DNA of 34,680 nucleotides from Chlamydiota bacterium (GTDB lineage Bacteria; Chlamydiota; Chlamydiia; Chlamydiales; RGXB01): NCBI GenBank assembly GCA_010031885.1, contig RGYU01000007.1, positions 1 to 34,680 of the forward strand, read 5' to 3'. Shown piece by piece: positions 17,551 to 25,537 of this stretch (position 1 is its first letter; each line of letters starts with the position of its first letter). The notes under the pieces were generated by a model. It saw only the letters and a program-made list of their open reading frames with translations, ran no database searches and was not told where the DNA came from. The position numbers and the translations under genes were made by a program.

Positions 17551-19877
17551 AATATCTTTTAGTCCAAGGCAATGATCCTAAAAAAGTTGCCTTTGGTTTG
17601 AAAGAGGGGGAAAAAACCACCTGGATTGCTTCTAATAAATCGATGGAGACATTACGCGCATTGACGGCAAAAGGGGAGCTAGGTTTTGGATCTAAAAGAA
17701 TCCTTCTTGATCCTTTCGTCTCATTTAAAGTTTTAGTGGAGCTTCACGGATGTCAAGTACATCCTTTTTTTGTTTATAAAAGTCAAAAAATCCCTTTCCA
17801 TGTTTGTCCTCTTATCCTGAGCGACGCACATGATCTATTTATTTATGAGGGGATCATCCGCGAATTTCATGGCTCTTTTCCCAATATCAGGCGGTTTTTT
17901 GGTCCAATTGTGACTTTGACATCTAAAGAACTGGCTGATTTCAAGGATTCCTACTTAGTGGATCCACCCGATTGGGGGCCCTCTGTTGTGGTAGTGCAAG
18001 AGCATATTGAAAAAGTTCTTCAGCTAGAAGAAGAGGGGGGTGAGTGCTGCATTCAGTTGACAGATGACAGTGGCGCTTTTATTCACGTTGAGACAAAAAA
18101 TTGCTCTAAAGAAGCTTCAAATCGGTTTTTTCAAGACATTAAAGATGCCGGATATACCTACAAACCGATGGGAAAATCGAGTTATTACTGCCCAACACAC
18201 GATGTGCGCCAAGCTTTGGCCCTTCTACATGGGATGGGTTATAAGGTAATTGGGCCCAATCGGGAGCGGGTTCTGTTTGAGTCTAAAAAAGAGCAGGTTC
18301 AACTTTTAGAGAATCATTCATTGAAGGTGAGCACGACCTACAGCACGCTCGAAAATACCTTTCATCTCACCGATGCTTTAGATGCTCATGGCAGGGGAAG
18401 GGTGATTTTAAAAAGCGGTACTGAGTGCCTTTTTTTGGATATGCAGGAGCTGGATCTTTTTCATGCGGTACCCCATAAAATTGAACAGAATCAGGTGGTT
18501 TTACGCCGTTTTTGGGCTCTAGAAATTTTTAACCGTTTAGATAAAAAAGGGGTTGAGGGGCTTGTAGAATTAAAAAACATAACGACCCCCAATGATTTTA
18601 AAGGATCTTTATTCGAATTTCAGCAGGAAGGGCTCAATTGGCTTATGTTTCAATACGCCAATGGATTTACTGCACTTTTAGCAGATGAAATGGGTCTTGG
18701 AAAAACGGTGCAAACGATTGCATTTTTAAGCGTTGTTTTGGCAGAAAAAGATGCCTTGATTATCGCACCGCTAACACTTCTTACCCAATGGAAAAAAGAG
18801 ATCGAGAAATTTAATTCTAGTCTGAGTGTCCACATCTACAATAAAAAAAATCAGAAAATCTTGCCTGGAATTACGCTCATTTCCTACCAGATGCTTCGCT
18901 CGTGCATAGACACAATTGAGGGGCATCAATTTGAGGTGCTGATACTGGATGAGGCGCAGAGCTTGAGAAACCGTAAAACAAAAGGGCATGATGCGGTAGG
19001 ACGTGTGGAAGCAGGCTTCAAAATCGCACTCTCCGGTACCCCTATCGAAAATCATGTTTTGGATCTAGTAAATTTATTTTCCATTTTGTTGCCCGATCTT
19101 GTTTTGGAGATCGATGTTAAGGATTTGGACCGGATCAAAACGGTTACAAAGCCTTTTATTTTGAGACGTTTGAAAAAAGATGTTTTAAAAGAGATGCCTC
19201 AAAAAATGGAACAGCTCATCTACATCGATCTTTATAGCGAGCAAAAAGAGGCTTATGACGAATTGAAAAAAAATCTAGTTGAAAAAATGCGTGAGGACGC
19301 ATCGCATATTTTTGCTCTGATGACTAAATTAAGACAACATGCTTTAAGCCCTAGATTAGTCGATCAGCCTATTGCTTCAGCAAAACTAGATCTTGTATTA
19401 GATGACCTTACTGAGCTTGTTGAAAGCGGACACAAGGTTCTTTTATTTTCCCATTTTGCATCCCTTCTCAATATTCTTGAAGTTGAGTTACAAGAATCAA
19501 ACATTTCCTATTTTTACTTAGATGGTCAAACGAAGCATCGGGATCAAGTCGTAGAGGCTTTTAAAAAGCATGAGGGCGGATGTGTGTTTTTAATGACCCT
19601 TAAAACTGGTGGGGTCGGCTTAAATTTAGTAGAGGCAGACACCGTGATGATTTTTGAGCCATGGTGGAATCCACAGCTAGAAAACCAGGCGATAGACCGT
19701 GCCCACAGGGTCGGACGTGAAAAGCCGCTCATGGCTCGAAGGTATGTTGTCTTAAACACAATTGAAGAGCATATCGAAAAAATCAAAAAAGAAAAAAAAG
19801 AGCTTGCAGATAATATGATTGAAGAGGGGGAAGTGTCCCAAGAAATTCTTCAAGAACTTCTAGAAAGATTACTCTAG
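17547..19877 (+). CDS. Second SNF2-family helicase/ATPase, no SWIM domain
   Basis: A 776-aa SNF2 protein. Residues about 1-360 match no domain I recognise; they contain mixed alpha/beta sequence with several Cys (QLEEEGGECCIQL, NCSKEASNRF) but no SWIM motif. The ATPase core follows: LLADEMGLGKT (Lys386), LILDEAQ (468-471), LSGTPIEN, and C-terminal motifs TLKTGGVGLNL and WWNPQLENQAIDRAHRVGR, ending in a charged helical tail. The start overlaps the trhO stop in an ATGA, so it is translationally coupled to a tRNA-modification gene, hinting at co-regulation more than shared function. Distinct from the SWIM-SNF2 protein at 240-3719 apart from the shared motor. Role in DNA or transcription remodelling is inferred. 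The 3' end overlaps a small minus-strand gene by 9 nt. Confidence 0.92.
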   Translation: MKYLLVQGNDPKKVAFGLKEGEKTTWIASNKSMETLRALTAKGELGFGSKRILLDPFVSFKVLVELHGCQVHPFFVYKSQKIPFHVCPLILSDAHDLFIYEGIIREFHGSFPNIRRFFGPIVTLTSKELADFKDSYLVDPPDWGPSVVVVQEHIEKVLQLEEEGGECCIQLTDDSGAFIHVETKNCSKEASNRFFQDIKDAGYTYKPMGKSSYYCPTHDVRQALALLHGMGYKVIGPNRERVLFESKKEQVQLLENHSLKVSTTYSTLENTFHLTDALDAHGRGRVILKSGTECLFLDMQELDLFHAVPHKIEQNQVVLRRFWALEIFNRLDKKGVEGLVELKNITTPNDFKGSLFEFQQEGLNWLMFQYANGFTALLADEMGLGKTVQTIAFLSVVLAEKDALIIAPLTLLTQWKKEIEKFNSSLSVHIYNKKNQKILPGITLISYQMLRSCIDTIEGHQFEVLILDEAQSLRNRKTKGHDAVGRVEAGFKIALSGTPIENHVLDLVNLFSILLPDLVLEIDVKDLDRIKTVTKPFILRRLKKDVLKEMPQKMEQLIYIDLYSEQKEAYDELKKNLVEKMREDASHIFALMTKLRQHALSPRLVDQPIASAKLDLVLDDLTELVESGHKVLLFSHFASLLNILEVELQESNISYFYLDGQTKHRDQVVEAFKKHEGGCVFLMTLKTGGVGLNLVEADTVMIFEPWWNPQLENQAIDRAHRVGREKPLMARRYVVLNTIEEHIEKIKKEKKELADNMIEEGEVSQEILQELLERLL

Positions 19878-20042
19878 ATTTTTCCGTTTGCGAATCAGTT
19901 CTACAGCCGCAATTTTTAAAGACTCTATCCCTTCATCAAATCCGAGTTCTTTTAATAAATCGTTGAGATGATTGAATTCGGCTACTAGCTGGTCGTTCAT
20001 CGATTCCAAAATCGCAATCTTTTTTTCTGCTTCTTCGTCCAT
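19869..20042 (-). CDS. 57-aa acidic helical protein
   Basis: A short open frame, ATG at 20042 to TAA at 19869, coding for a 57-residue protein beginning MDEEAEKKIAILESMNDQL and ending in a basic ELIRKRKNLE tail. Hydrophobic residues recur at heptad-like spacing (I, L, M, L, F, L, L, L), so a helical hairpin or short coiled coil is likely. A strong purine-rich ribosome site (AAAGGGGGGA) stands about 9 nt before the ATG. It converges on the second SNF2 gene, overlapping its last 9 nt. No family recognised. The good start signal and biased composition support it being real, although its size limits confidence. Confidence 0.6.
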   Translation of the reverse strand: MDEEAEKKIAILESMNDQLVAEFNHLNDLLKELGFDEGIESLKIAAVELIRKRKNLE

Positions 20043-20172
20043 ACCCTAAGTCCCCCCTTTATGAGGTGGTTTTATAGGCGGAGCGGGGGGGCTCCTCCTT
20101 TTCCCTTTTATATATCATTTTTTATAAAAAATTATTACAAAAAACGTTACATAATAAAAAAGAGGGACTTAA

Positions 20173-20202
20173 GAATAAAAAAGGGCCCTTTTTAGGGCCC
20201 TT
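20173..20202 (-). terminator. Terminator of the MORN lipoprotein gene
   Basis: AAGGGCCCT (20181-20189) pairs with AGGGCCCTT (20194-20202) around TTTT. On the minus strand the hairpin is followed by a T run (complement of 20176-20182), 21 nt after the lipoprotein stop. Confidence 0.85.
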
Positions 20203-20223
20203 CCATGCTTAGAAAATCTTGAT

Positions 20224-21204
20224 TTAGTGCCTTGCAGCCTCATTGCTAGCCAGAAGCTCCAGCCTGCCATTGAGATCCTCAAAACGGGGTTTGGAAACCT
20301 TGGATCCTTGGAAAAACCAGCTTGTTTTTGCCACGCCGTCAACGTAGATGATGCTTGACCCATGTCTTCTGTTGTGGGCCCAATTGGTCTCTTCTATGAT
20401 GGTTTCACCGTCAACGAAACGTTTTGCAATACCGTGCTTCACCCCTTGCTTATAAGGAATTTCCTCGTATTTGCAACCGTTTTGGAACTTTGTGACGACA
20501 CCATCTAGCTGACCGTTATGCCAGAATTCAACAATTAACGGCTCACCCGTAAAAGCAAACTGTTGGCGCTTGCCCTCAAGAGACCCATTTTCAAATGAGG
20601 CGATTAGCTTTGGTGTACCATTGGAGTAGAATTCCTCTATGTAAACGGTTTCAGTATTGCGGATTACCTCTTTAGCTAAAAGATCTCCGTAGACATTTCG
20701 GATTGTTTTTTGACCCGAACCCTCCTCAATGCGTGATTCAATCTCATTACTTGGATTATAATAATCAGCTGAGATTAAAATCGAACCAACGTACTCTTCT
20801 TGTGAACGTGGACTACCGGAATGGTACCATGTGGTAATTTTTGTTTCTGTTGGTGAGGAAAAGATCTCTTCCATACTTGGCACACCACGTACAGAATAAG
20901 TTACACGACGCTTAAGCTCTCCTTTAGCGTAAACCTCAAGATGATTCAAGGTTTGACTATGCGGATATGTTACCGTTCTTGGACCATGCAGACGCCCCTC
21001 CTCAAAGGATTCTGCAACAGTCACACCATTTTTAAGAGTTGTGAGCACTTGTCCTGGATACTCATGACCTGCCCAATCCTCATAGGAAACATCGTAACCA
21101 TATTTGTGGATATAACGTTGTGCGATCACCTCTGAATCTTTATTTGACCCACAGGATGCCAGAAGAATAAAGGCAAGTGCAGTCAAAGTAAAACGGCGGT
21201 TCAT
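20224..21204 (-). CDS. Lipoprotein with MORN/YwqK-like repeats
   Basis: A 326-aa protein with a lipoprotein signal: MNRRF, hydrophobic core, and lipobox LLASC with the lipidated Cys at 18. The rest contains repeated W/Y-x-NGxxxG units such as ESFEEGRLHGPRTVTYP, EEFYSNGTPKLIASFENGSLEGKRQQF, VEFWHNGQLDGVVTKF and KQGVKHGIAKRFVDGE, the MORN-type pattern found in YwqK-family proteins. Such repeats form a beta-solenoid-like surface; the name antitoxin attached to this family in databases does not prove a toxin-antitoxin role, and no toxin gene is adjacent. Probably anchored in the outer membrane facing the periplasm. It follows pheT by 55 nt on the same strand; from memory Chlamydia has a similar gene beside pheT. 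Confidence 0.87.
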   Translation of the reverse strand: MNRRFTLTALAFILLASCGSNKDSEVIAQRYIHKYGYDVSYEDWAGHEYPGQVLTTLKNGVTVAESFEEGRLHGPRTVTYPHSQTLNHLEVYAKGELKRRVTYSVRGVPSMEEIFSSPTETKITTWYHSGSPRSQEEYVGSILISADYYNPSNEIESRIEEGSGQKTIRNVYGDLLAKEVIRNTETVYIEEFYSNGTPKLIASFENGSLEGKRQQFAFTGEPLIVEFWHNGQLDGVVTKFQNGCKYEEIPYKQGVKHGIAKRFVDGETIIEETNWAHNRRHGSSIIYVDGVAKTSWFFQGSKVSKPRFEDLNGRLELLASNEAARH

Positions 21205-21259
21205 CTAAAACCTCATCATAATAGTTACTTTGAAGAATGCTTGAAAGTCTTTATTTTCT

Positions 21260-23227
21260 TCAAGAGTTGATTTCATTATGCAGTTTCTTAAGAAAATCTT
21301 GCATCTTTTCTTCAACCTCATCTTGGGTCAAGGAGCGCTCCTGGGAGCGAAAAACCCAGTGCATGGTTACGTTATGGGATTTAGCATCAGGATCGGGATC
21401 GTAGATGCCTTTTAGGTTGTAGGTTTGTAAAAGAGAGGGGCGGTGCTGTGCAATCAATGCCTCTAAAAATCCATAACTAATCGATTTATCGAGTACAATT
21501 GTTGTATCACGCTCAATTGAGGGATAGTTGGAGATGGGTGCAATGTGGAAGGATTTTGGCGTATGATGCATCAAAGCATCCAGAGATATTTCACCGAAAA
21601 GAACCCTTTTTTTGATTCCGAATTTTTTTAAAAGAGCTGGATGAATTTCTCCTATTGTTCCAAGGCATTGTCCTCGCACCTCTAAGGAGGCTTGACGGTG
21701 GGGATGGAGATGAGGCAGATGCGATCCTAATGCTTTCATGTCGTGAACGTGCAATTGGTGAAAAAGGGTTTCAAAAGCACCTTTGAGATCCAAAAAATCC
21801 TTTTCTTCGTTTTCAAGGGTGATGCTGATCACTGTATGTTCTATAAAGTGGGCATTCTCTTTATAATAGACTGTTCCAATTTCAAAACCTTCAAATCGGT
21901 GTGTATGGTGATTTTGATTATGTAACACCGATTCTAGTGCACCGTAAAGATGTGATGTTCTTAAAATAGAGCGATCAGAAAGTGCATTTTTTACCTCGAT
22001 AGGGTCATTCTTGCTAAAAAGATGCTCTTTGTTGATTAACGAAGGGGTCATCATTTCGGTGAGACCTTGTTGCAATAATTTTTTTCGAATCAACCGCTTA
22101 AATTCTACATGCGCATCCTGTGGTATTTGGACGAGCGGAATATGGGCTTGCCCTCCAATTAGACGGTCAAAACCAAGAATCTTAATCACCTCTTCGATCA
22201 GATCAATTTCTTCAATCAGATCGGTCCTGTATTGGGGTATCTCCACCTGAATACTCGCCAAGTCGGATCCTAAAATTTTGGCGTCAAGGCGGCTCATGAC
22301 CATTTTTAATTCGTCTAAATTGGTTTTAATACCCAATAGCGATTCGACCCGTTTTAGGTGGAGTGTGGTCGAGTGAGGTTTACGTTGTGTGGATAGAACA
22401 TGAGCTGCTTCTGATGCCGCCCCCTTCCCGTAGGCTACAATTAAGCTTGTAGCTAAATCCAAAGCTAGCTCAACCATAGTAGGATCAGTCTGATTTTCGA
22501 AACGCTGGGAGGAGGGGGTCGATAATTTCATCCCTTTTGAAGTCCGGCGGATGCAGGTAGAGGAAAATTGCGCCGATTCAAGTAAAATGTTAGTGGTATT
22601 GTAAGAGACTGCACTTTCCTTGGCCCCGATAATGCCGGCAATAGCCTCAATTCGATCTTTGGAGGTGATCACTAGCGCACCTTGGGGAACTTCAACAGAT
22701 GTGTCTAATAAGGTGGTAAAGGGTATTTTTTTTTCCAAAAATTCCACATGCAAAGGGCCATGTAGCAGATCCGCATCAAATGCGTGTAGAGGTTGACCTA
22801 ATGCCAGTTGCACGTAATTGGTTACGTCTACAATTAGGTTTTTCGGCTGCATGCCACAAGCTTTTAAACGGCGTTGCATCCATTCTGGAGAATCCCCATT
22901 CTGTATCCCTCTTATTGCTCGCAGTCGGTAGTGTGGCACATGATCTTTGGCGTCGGATGCCACTGAAATTTTAGGTGCGGCCAAACTCTGTTCAAAGGGG
23001 GCAATTTTAGGATGTTTCACCTTTAAATCATAAAGTTGTTTTAAAAAGCGGGCAACACCGATCATTGATCTTGTATATCCGAGGTCGGGAGTTTGGCTAA
23101 CCTCTAAATGGGTGTTGTCATAAGCGTCTACTTCAAGACCGCAAACGGTCATCCGCTCTGCCATATTTGCAATAGGGACATCTTCAATGTCTACGAATTC
23201 TTTTAACCAATCTAGAGGTACTTTCAT
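21260..23227 (-). CDS. pheT: Phenylalanyl-tRNA synthetase beta subunit lacking the tRNA-binding OB domain
   Basis: PheT, here 655 aa from the ATG at 23227 (MKVPLDWLKEFVDIED), against about 790 for the family. The N-terminal B1 start runs to GLEVDAYDNT, then jumps directly to LEVSQTPDLGYTRSMIGVAR, which in normal PheT comes after the EMAP/OB-type tRNA-binding domain (B2). So roughly 110 residues are absent, in frame. Downstream parts are present: B3/B4 editing region (NLIVDVTNYVQLALGQPLHAFD), B5 (about residues 270-350), the core interacting with PheS, and the C-terminal FDX-ACB anticodon-binding domain (ISNYPSIERDTTIVLDKSI). Frame is open to 23311 but conserved sequence starts at 23227. Probably active in aminoacylation if the loss is real, since B2-less PheT is known from some lineages and organelles. 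Confidence 0.93.
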   Translation of the reverse strand: MKVPLDWLKEFVDIEDVPIANMAERMTVCGLEVDAYDNTHLEVSQTPDLGYTRSMIGVARFLKQLYDLKVKHPKIAPFEQSLAAPKISVASDAKDHVPHYRLRAIRGIQNGDSPEWMQRRLKACGMQPKNLIVDVTNYVQLALGQPLHAFDADLLHGPLHVEFLEKKIPFTTLLDTSVEVPQGALVITSKDRIEAIAGIIGAKESAVSYNTTNILLESAQFSSTCIRRTSKGMKLSTPSSQRFENQTDPTMVELALDLATSLIVAYGKGAASEAAHVLSTQRKPHSTTLHLKRVESLLGIKTNLDELKMVMSRLDAKILGSDLASIQVEIPQYRTDLIEEIDLIEEVIKILGFDRLIGGQAHIPLVQIPQDAHVEFKRLIRKKLLQQGLTEMMTPSLINKEHLFSKNDPIEVKNALSDRSILRTSHLYGALESVLHNQNHHTHRFEGFEIGTVYYKENAHFIEHTVISITLENEEKDFLDLKGAFETLFHQLHVHDMKALGSHLPHLHPHRQASLEVRGQCLGTIGEIHPALLKKFGIKKRVLFGEISLDALMHHTPKSFHIAPISNYPSIERDTTIVLDKSISYGFLEALIAQHRPSLLQTYNLKGIYDPDPDAKSHNVTMHWVFRSQERSLTQDEVEEKMQDFLKKLHNEINS

Positions 23228-23289
23228 ATGATCAAAGAGTGTAATCCTTTTCGTTTTTTCGCTCAAATGGTATACATCTATTTTTGTAA

Positions 23290-24393
23290 ATGGAAGAAAA
23301 TCGGTTCCCAACCAAGCTCTTGACGGTTCTTATTTTGTCTCTGACCTTTAATGTGGTATTCATAGCGACACAAGTTTTAAAGGCCTGGGAAAAAAAAGAG
23401 TTGATGACGACTGTGCAACTGGTCGACCCTGTAATAGACGCTAGAAAAGAGCGGGGAAACGGGGGAGAGATCCTAAAACAGTTTTTTTCTATGTCTTATG
23501 ACCAACTGAGACAAGAATTAAATCGCACCGAGCATGTCGAAAGCGGTTTTCGTCGACAGGATTTGGCTTTGGGGCTTTTGACTCAATTTCACTATTTTCC
23601 CATCGATCGGGTACTGGTCCAGTCTGACCTCCAAAAAAGGGAAATATTTTTTGATAACCAGGGAGGGGAAAGGATTGGACTTCATCTTTTTTCAGGTCTA
23701 AAACCATTTCATTTTGATGCGGTGCGCCACTTTTTTGAATCAGAGACATGGCCCTTTTCAACCGAAGGATTGATTTTTGAGCTCAAAAGACAGGGCGAAA
23801 AGGCGCCCGAATCTCTCAAAAAAGCTTTATTTGCAACAGGTGAGTTTCAACGGTTACAAAAAGTGTTTGAGGCCTCTAAAGTTGTGATGGAACCGGAAAC
23901 TATTTTATCGGTTCTTTTGCTCTCAGACGATTGTGATTTAAATTCTATCCGCTCTTTAAAAACTCTTCTAAGGCCTCTTTTAGAAAAACGATCAAAAAAT
24001 GTCGCTTCACTTTATTTTTGGGTAGAACCAGATCTTATATCCCTTACGGATACCGAGGTGCTCGATCTATTGGATGTGGTCTCTCTAGAACAGAGTTGGG
24101 TACAAGAGGGGGTCAAAAAGCTTACGTTGAGTCCAAGAAGCGATGAAGTACGCCAAAAAGCGATCAAGTGTTTTGAAACGACCCTTGCGCAAGAACCGGC
24201 TCGCCTCACCGAGACAAAAAAAATATTTCATAGAGTTGAGCCTAAGGAGACCCTCTGGCAAATAGCCCGCAGGTACGGGGTAAGTGTCGAGGAAATCGCC
24301 CAGCTCAATCATCTTTCACAGGGTCAGGTATTATCGGTCGGCAAAGAGCTTGAGATCCCACCGTCGTCTACAAGGTCGATCCCACCGGGGTGA
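23290..24393 (+). CDS. Membrane-anchored LysM-domain protein
   Basis: A 367-aa protein with an N-terminal signal anchor (about residues 9-29, [21 protein letters not shown]), a long helical middle of unknown family, and a C-terminal LysM domain (about 314-358: [38 protein letters not shown]). LysM binds N-acetylglucosamine-containing glycan, so the protein most likely links the envelope to peptidoglycan from the periplasm. It is divergent from pheT (62 nt between starts, which must hold both promoters) and its 3' end overlaps the antisense yidD gene by 70 nt. From memory Chlamydia has a gene of unknown function at this location. Starts with ATG at 23290. Confidence 0.85.
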   Translation: MEENRFPTKLLTVLILSLTFNVVFIATQVLKAWEKKELMTTVQLVDPVIDARKERGNGGEILKQFFSMSYDQLRQELNRTEHVESGFRRQDLALGLLTQFHYFPIDRVLVQSDLQKREIFFDNQGGERIGLHLFSGLKPFHFDAVRHFFESETWPFSTEGLIFELKRQGEKAPESLKKALFATGEFQRLQKVFEASKVVMEPETILSVLLLSDDCDLNSIRSLKTLLRPLLEKRSKNVASLYFWVEPDLISLTDTEVLDLLDVVSLEQSWVQEGVKKLTLSPRSDEVRQKAIKCFETTLAQEPARLTETKKIFHRVEPKETLWQIARRYGVSVEEIAQLNHLSQGQVLSVGKELEIPPSSTRSIPPG

Positions 24394-24623
24394 AAGGGGT
24401 GACATTTTAAAAGTCGTTTAAATCCTAACCAAAGACCCTTAAAAAGCCCTTTTTTTTCAATTGCCTCAGCCATGTAGTCGGAACAAGAGGGGTAAAAACG
24501 ACATACTTTTGGTTTCAAAGGATCGAGGAATCGCTTGTAGAACCCTATGAGTCCCAGAGCAATAAAAGTATTGCCCATAATTAGAGTTTGGATTAACCTT
24601 GAAGCAACACTTTTTATTTTCAT
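24324..24623 (-). CDS. yidD: Membrane protein insertion efficiency factor YidD
   Basis: A 99-aa YidD-family protein. The diagnostic block is intact: [20 protein letters not shown] then [20 protein letters not shown] and [14 protein letters not shown], including the three conserved cysteines. It is preceded by an N-terminal amphipathic/hydrophobic helix. YidD assists YidC-dependent insertion of inner membrane proteins. The frame is open through tRNA-Leu up to 24767, but that stretch is antisense to the tRNA, so I start at ATG 24623, one nucleotide outside the tRNA. No room remains for a classical leader, so its promoter must lie inside or beyond the tRNA gene. The tail overlaps the LysM gene. 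Confidence 0.92.
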   Translation of the reverse strand: MKIKSVASRLIQTLIMGNTFIALGLIGFYKRFLDPLKPKVCRFYPSCSDYMAEAIEKKGLFKGLWLGFKRLLKCHPFHPGGIDLVDDGGISSSLPTDNT

Positions 24624-24624
24624 C

Positions 24625-24707
24625 GCGCAGGTGGTGGAATGGTAGACACGCAACTTTGAGGTGGTTGTGGGAGAAATCCTGTGGAGGTTCGAGTCCTCTT
24701 CTGCGCA
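24625..24707 (+). tRNA. tRNA-Leu (anticodon GAG)
   Basis: An 83-nt class II tRNA: acceptor GCGCAGG/TCTGCGC, short D stem, anticodon stem CAACT/GGTTG with loop TTGAGGT giving GAG (reads CTC/CTT), long variable arm, T arm with TTCGAGT, discriminator A. It is squeezed between yidD and recO, both on the opposite strand. Confidence 0.95.
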
Positions 24708-24711
24708 AACT

Positions 24712-25284
24712 CTATTTTTTTCTTTCTTTTTCGGAAACAAGTTCATAAGTATCGTCAAACGTTTCATTGATCGTTTTTAGCTGCTCGTCTGTAATCGTTA
24801 CCAGCTCGATTTCTTGAAACGATTTCACGAGTGCAAGTGTGGCCAAAAGCTCCGATTCAGGGTCAAGATGCCCTTCATGCAATAAAATTTTCGCCAAAAA
24901 TACGGCCAATAAACCTTTCATATTTTCCATTTGCGGAAGAACTTTTAAAAAAGCCGTTGTCAAAGCATAAAGTGCTGGAGCCGGTTTAAGAGCCAACTGA
25001 CTTTTTAAAATGGAATGGATCAATTTAAATGCCGTTTCTATAGATTCGAGCCTTAGCCTGATTTCATGATGGCTTACGGTCTGTTTGACATCAATAAGAT
25101 TGAAAAAATTTTTCCTTTTCTGGAGCGTAAATTCTCCTTCAAAAAGGGGGGGAAGAAGCTCCCTTTTTTTAATCCTGCTCATCAAAGAGATTAATCCAAG
25201 CTCCTCTGTGAAAAGGGTGTGGATTTCATGCGTATCGCTGTAGCGGATCGATTTAAGGATAATTCCATGCGTGATTACGGTCAT
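24712..25284 (-). CDS. recO: DNA repair protein RecO, short form
   Basis: RecO-like, 190 aa against about 240 in typical RecO. The N-terminal OB fold is clear: [35 protein letters not shown], with the family pattern of a small basic loop, followed by a helical domain. The zinc-finger cysteines found in many RecO proteins are absent, and the C-terminus ends soon after the helical region. RecO works with RecR to load RecA on SSB-coated DNA. The chlamydial position beside yidD/tRNA-Leu supports the call. ATG at 25284. Shortness may be lineage-specific reduction; no nearby continuation in another frame was seen. Confidence 0.8.
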   Translation of the reverse strand: MTVITHGIILKSIRYSDTHEIHTLFTEELGLISLMSRIKKRELLPPLFEGEFTLQKRKNFFNLIDVKQTVSHHEIRLRLESIETAFKLIHSILKSQLALKPAPALYALTTAFLKVLPQMENMKGLLAVFLAKILLHEGHLDPESELLATLALVKSFQEIELVTITDEQLKTINETFDDTYELVSEKERKK

Positions 25285-25378
25285 TACAACAGTTTATCTA
25301 AAAGGGGGATTGGAAGACAATATTCTAAACTAACTATAAACTCGTGCATTTCCCAAATTCCTGCAGTAGATGATTTGA

Positions 25379-25408
25379 TTGACTTTATCAAACCCGATCT
25401 TCTAAAAT
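25379..25408 (+). promoter_or_regulatory. Promoter for tRNA-Arg(TCG) and the rlmN operon
   Basis: TTGACT (25379-25384), 18-nt spacer, TAAAAT (25403-25408), with the predicted start about 25 nt before the tRNA 5' end. Placement upstream of the tRNA makes it credible. Confidence 0.6.
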
Positions 25409-25439
25409 TGAGGCCATTCGAACAAAAAAAATCTTGAAT

Positions 25440-25513
25440 GCACCGGTAGCTCAACCGGATAGAGTACCTGGCTTCGAACCAGGTGGTTGGGGGTTCAAGT
25501 CCCTCCCGGTGCA
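25440..25513 (+). tRNA. tRNA-Arg (anticodon TCG)
   Basis: A 74-nt cloverleaf: acceptor GCACCGG/CCGGTGC, D stem GCTC/GAGT (one G-U-type pair), anticodon stem CCTGG/CCAGG with loop CTTCGAA giving TCG (reads CGA), T stem GGGGG/CCCTC with TTCAAGT, discriminator A. rlmN starts 24 nt downstream, so the two may share a transcript. Confidence 0.96.
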
Positions 25514-25537
25514 GTTTTTTCCATGATCGTATAAAAT

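Noticed and set aside
20224-21204. Toxin-antitoxin system from the YwqK-like repeats
   Set aside because: It is a lipoprotein with no toxin-like neighbour; the antitoxin name is a database label and MORN repeats alone do not support it.
23228-23311. N-terminal extension of pheT to 23311
   Set aside because: PheT proteins begin with MKVPLxWLKE, which starts at 23227; the extension also overlaps the divergent LysM gene.
24624-24767. N-terminal extension of yidD to 24767
   Set aside because: This stretch is antisense to the tRNA-Leu gene; the YidD family match begins only after the ATG at 24623.
25285-25439. Plus-strand frame 25219-25437 as a small gene
   Set aside because: It runs antisense through the recO start, has no motif, and its end contains the promoter for tRNA-Arg.
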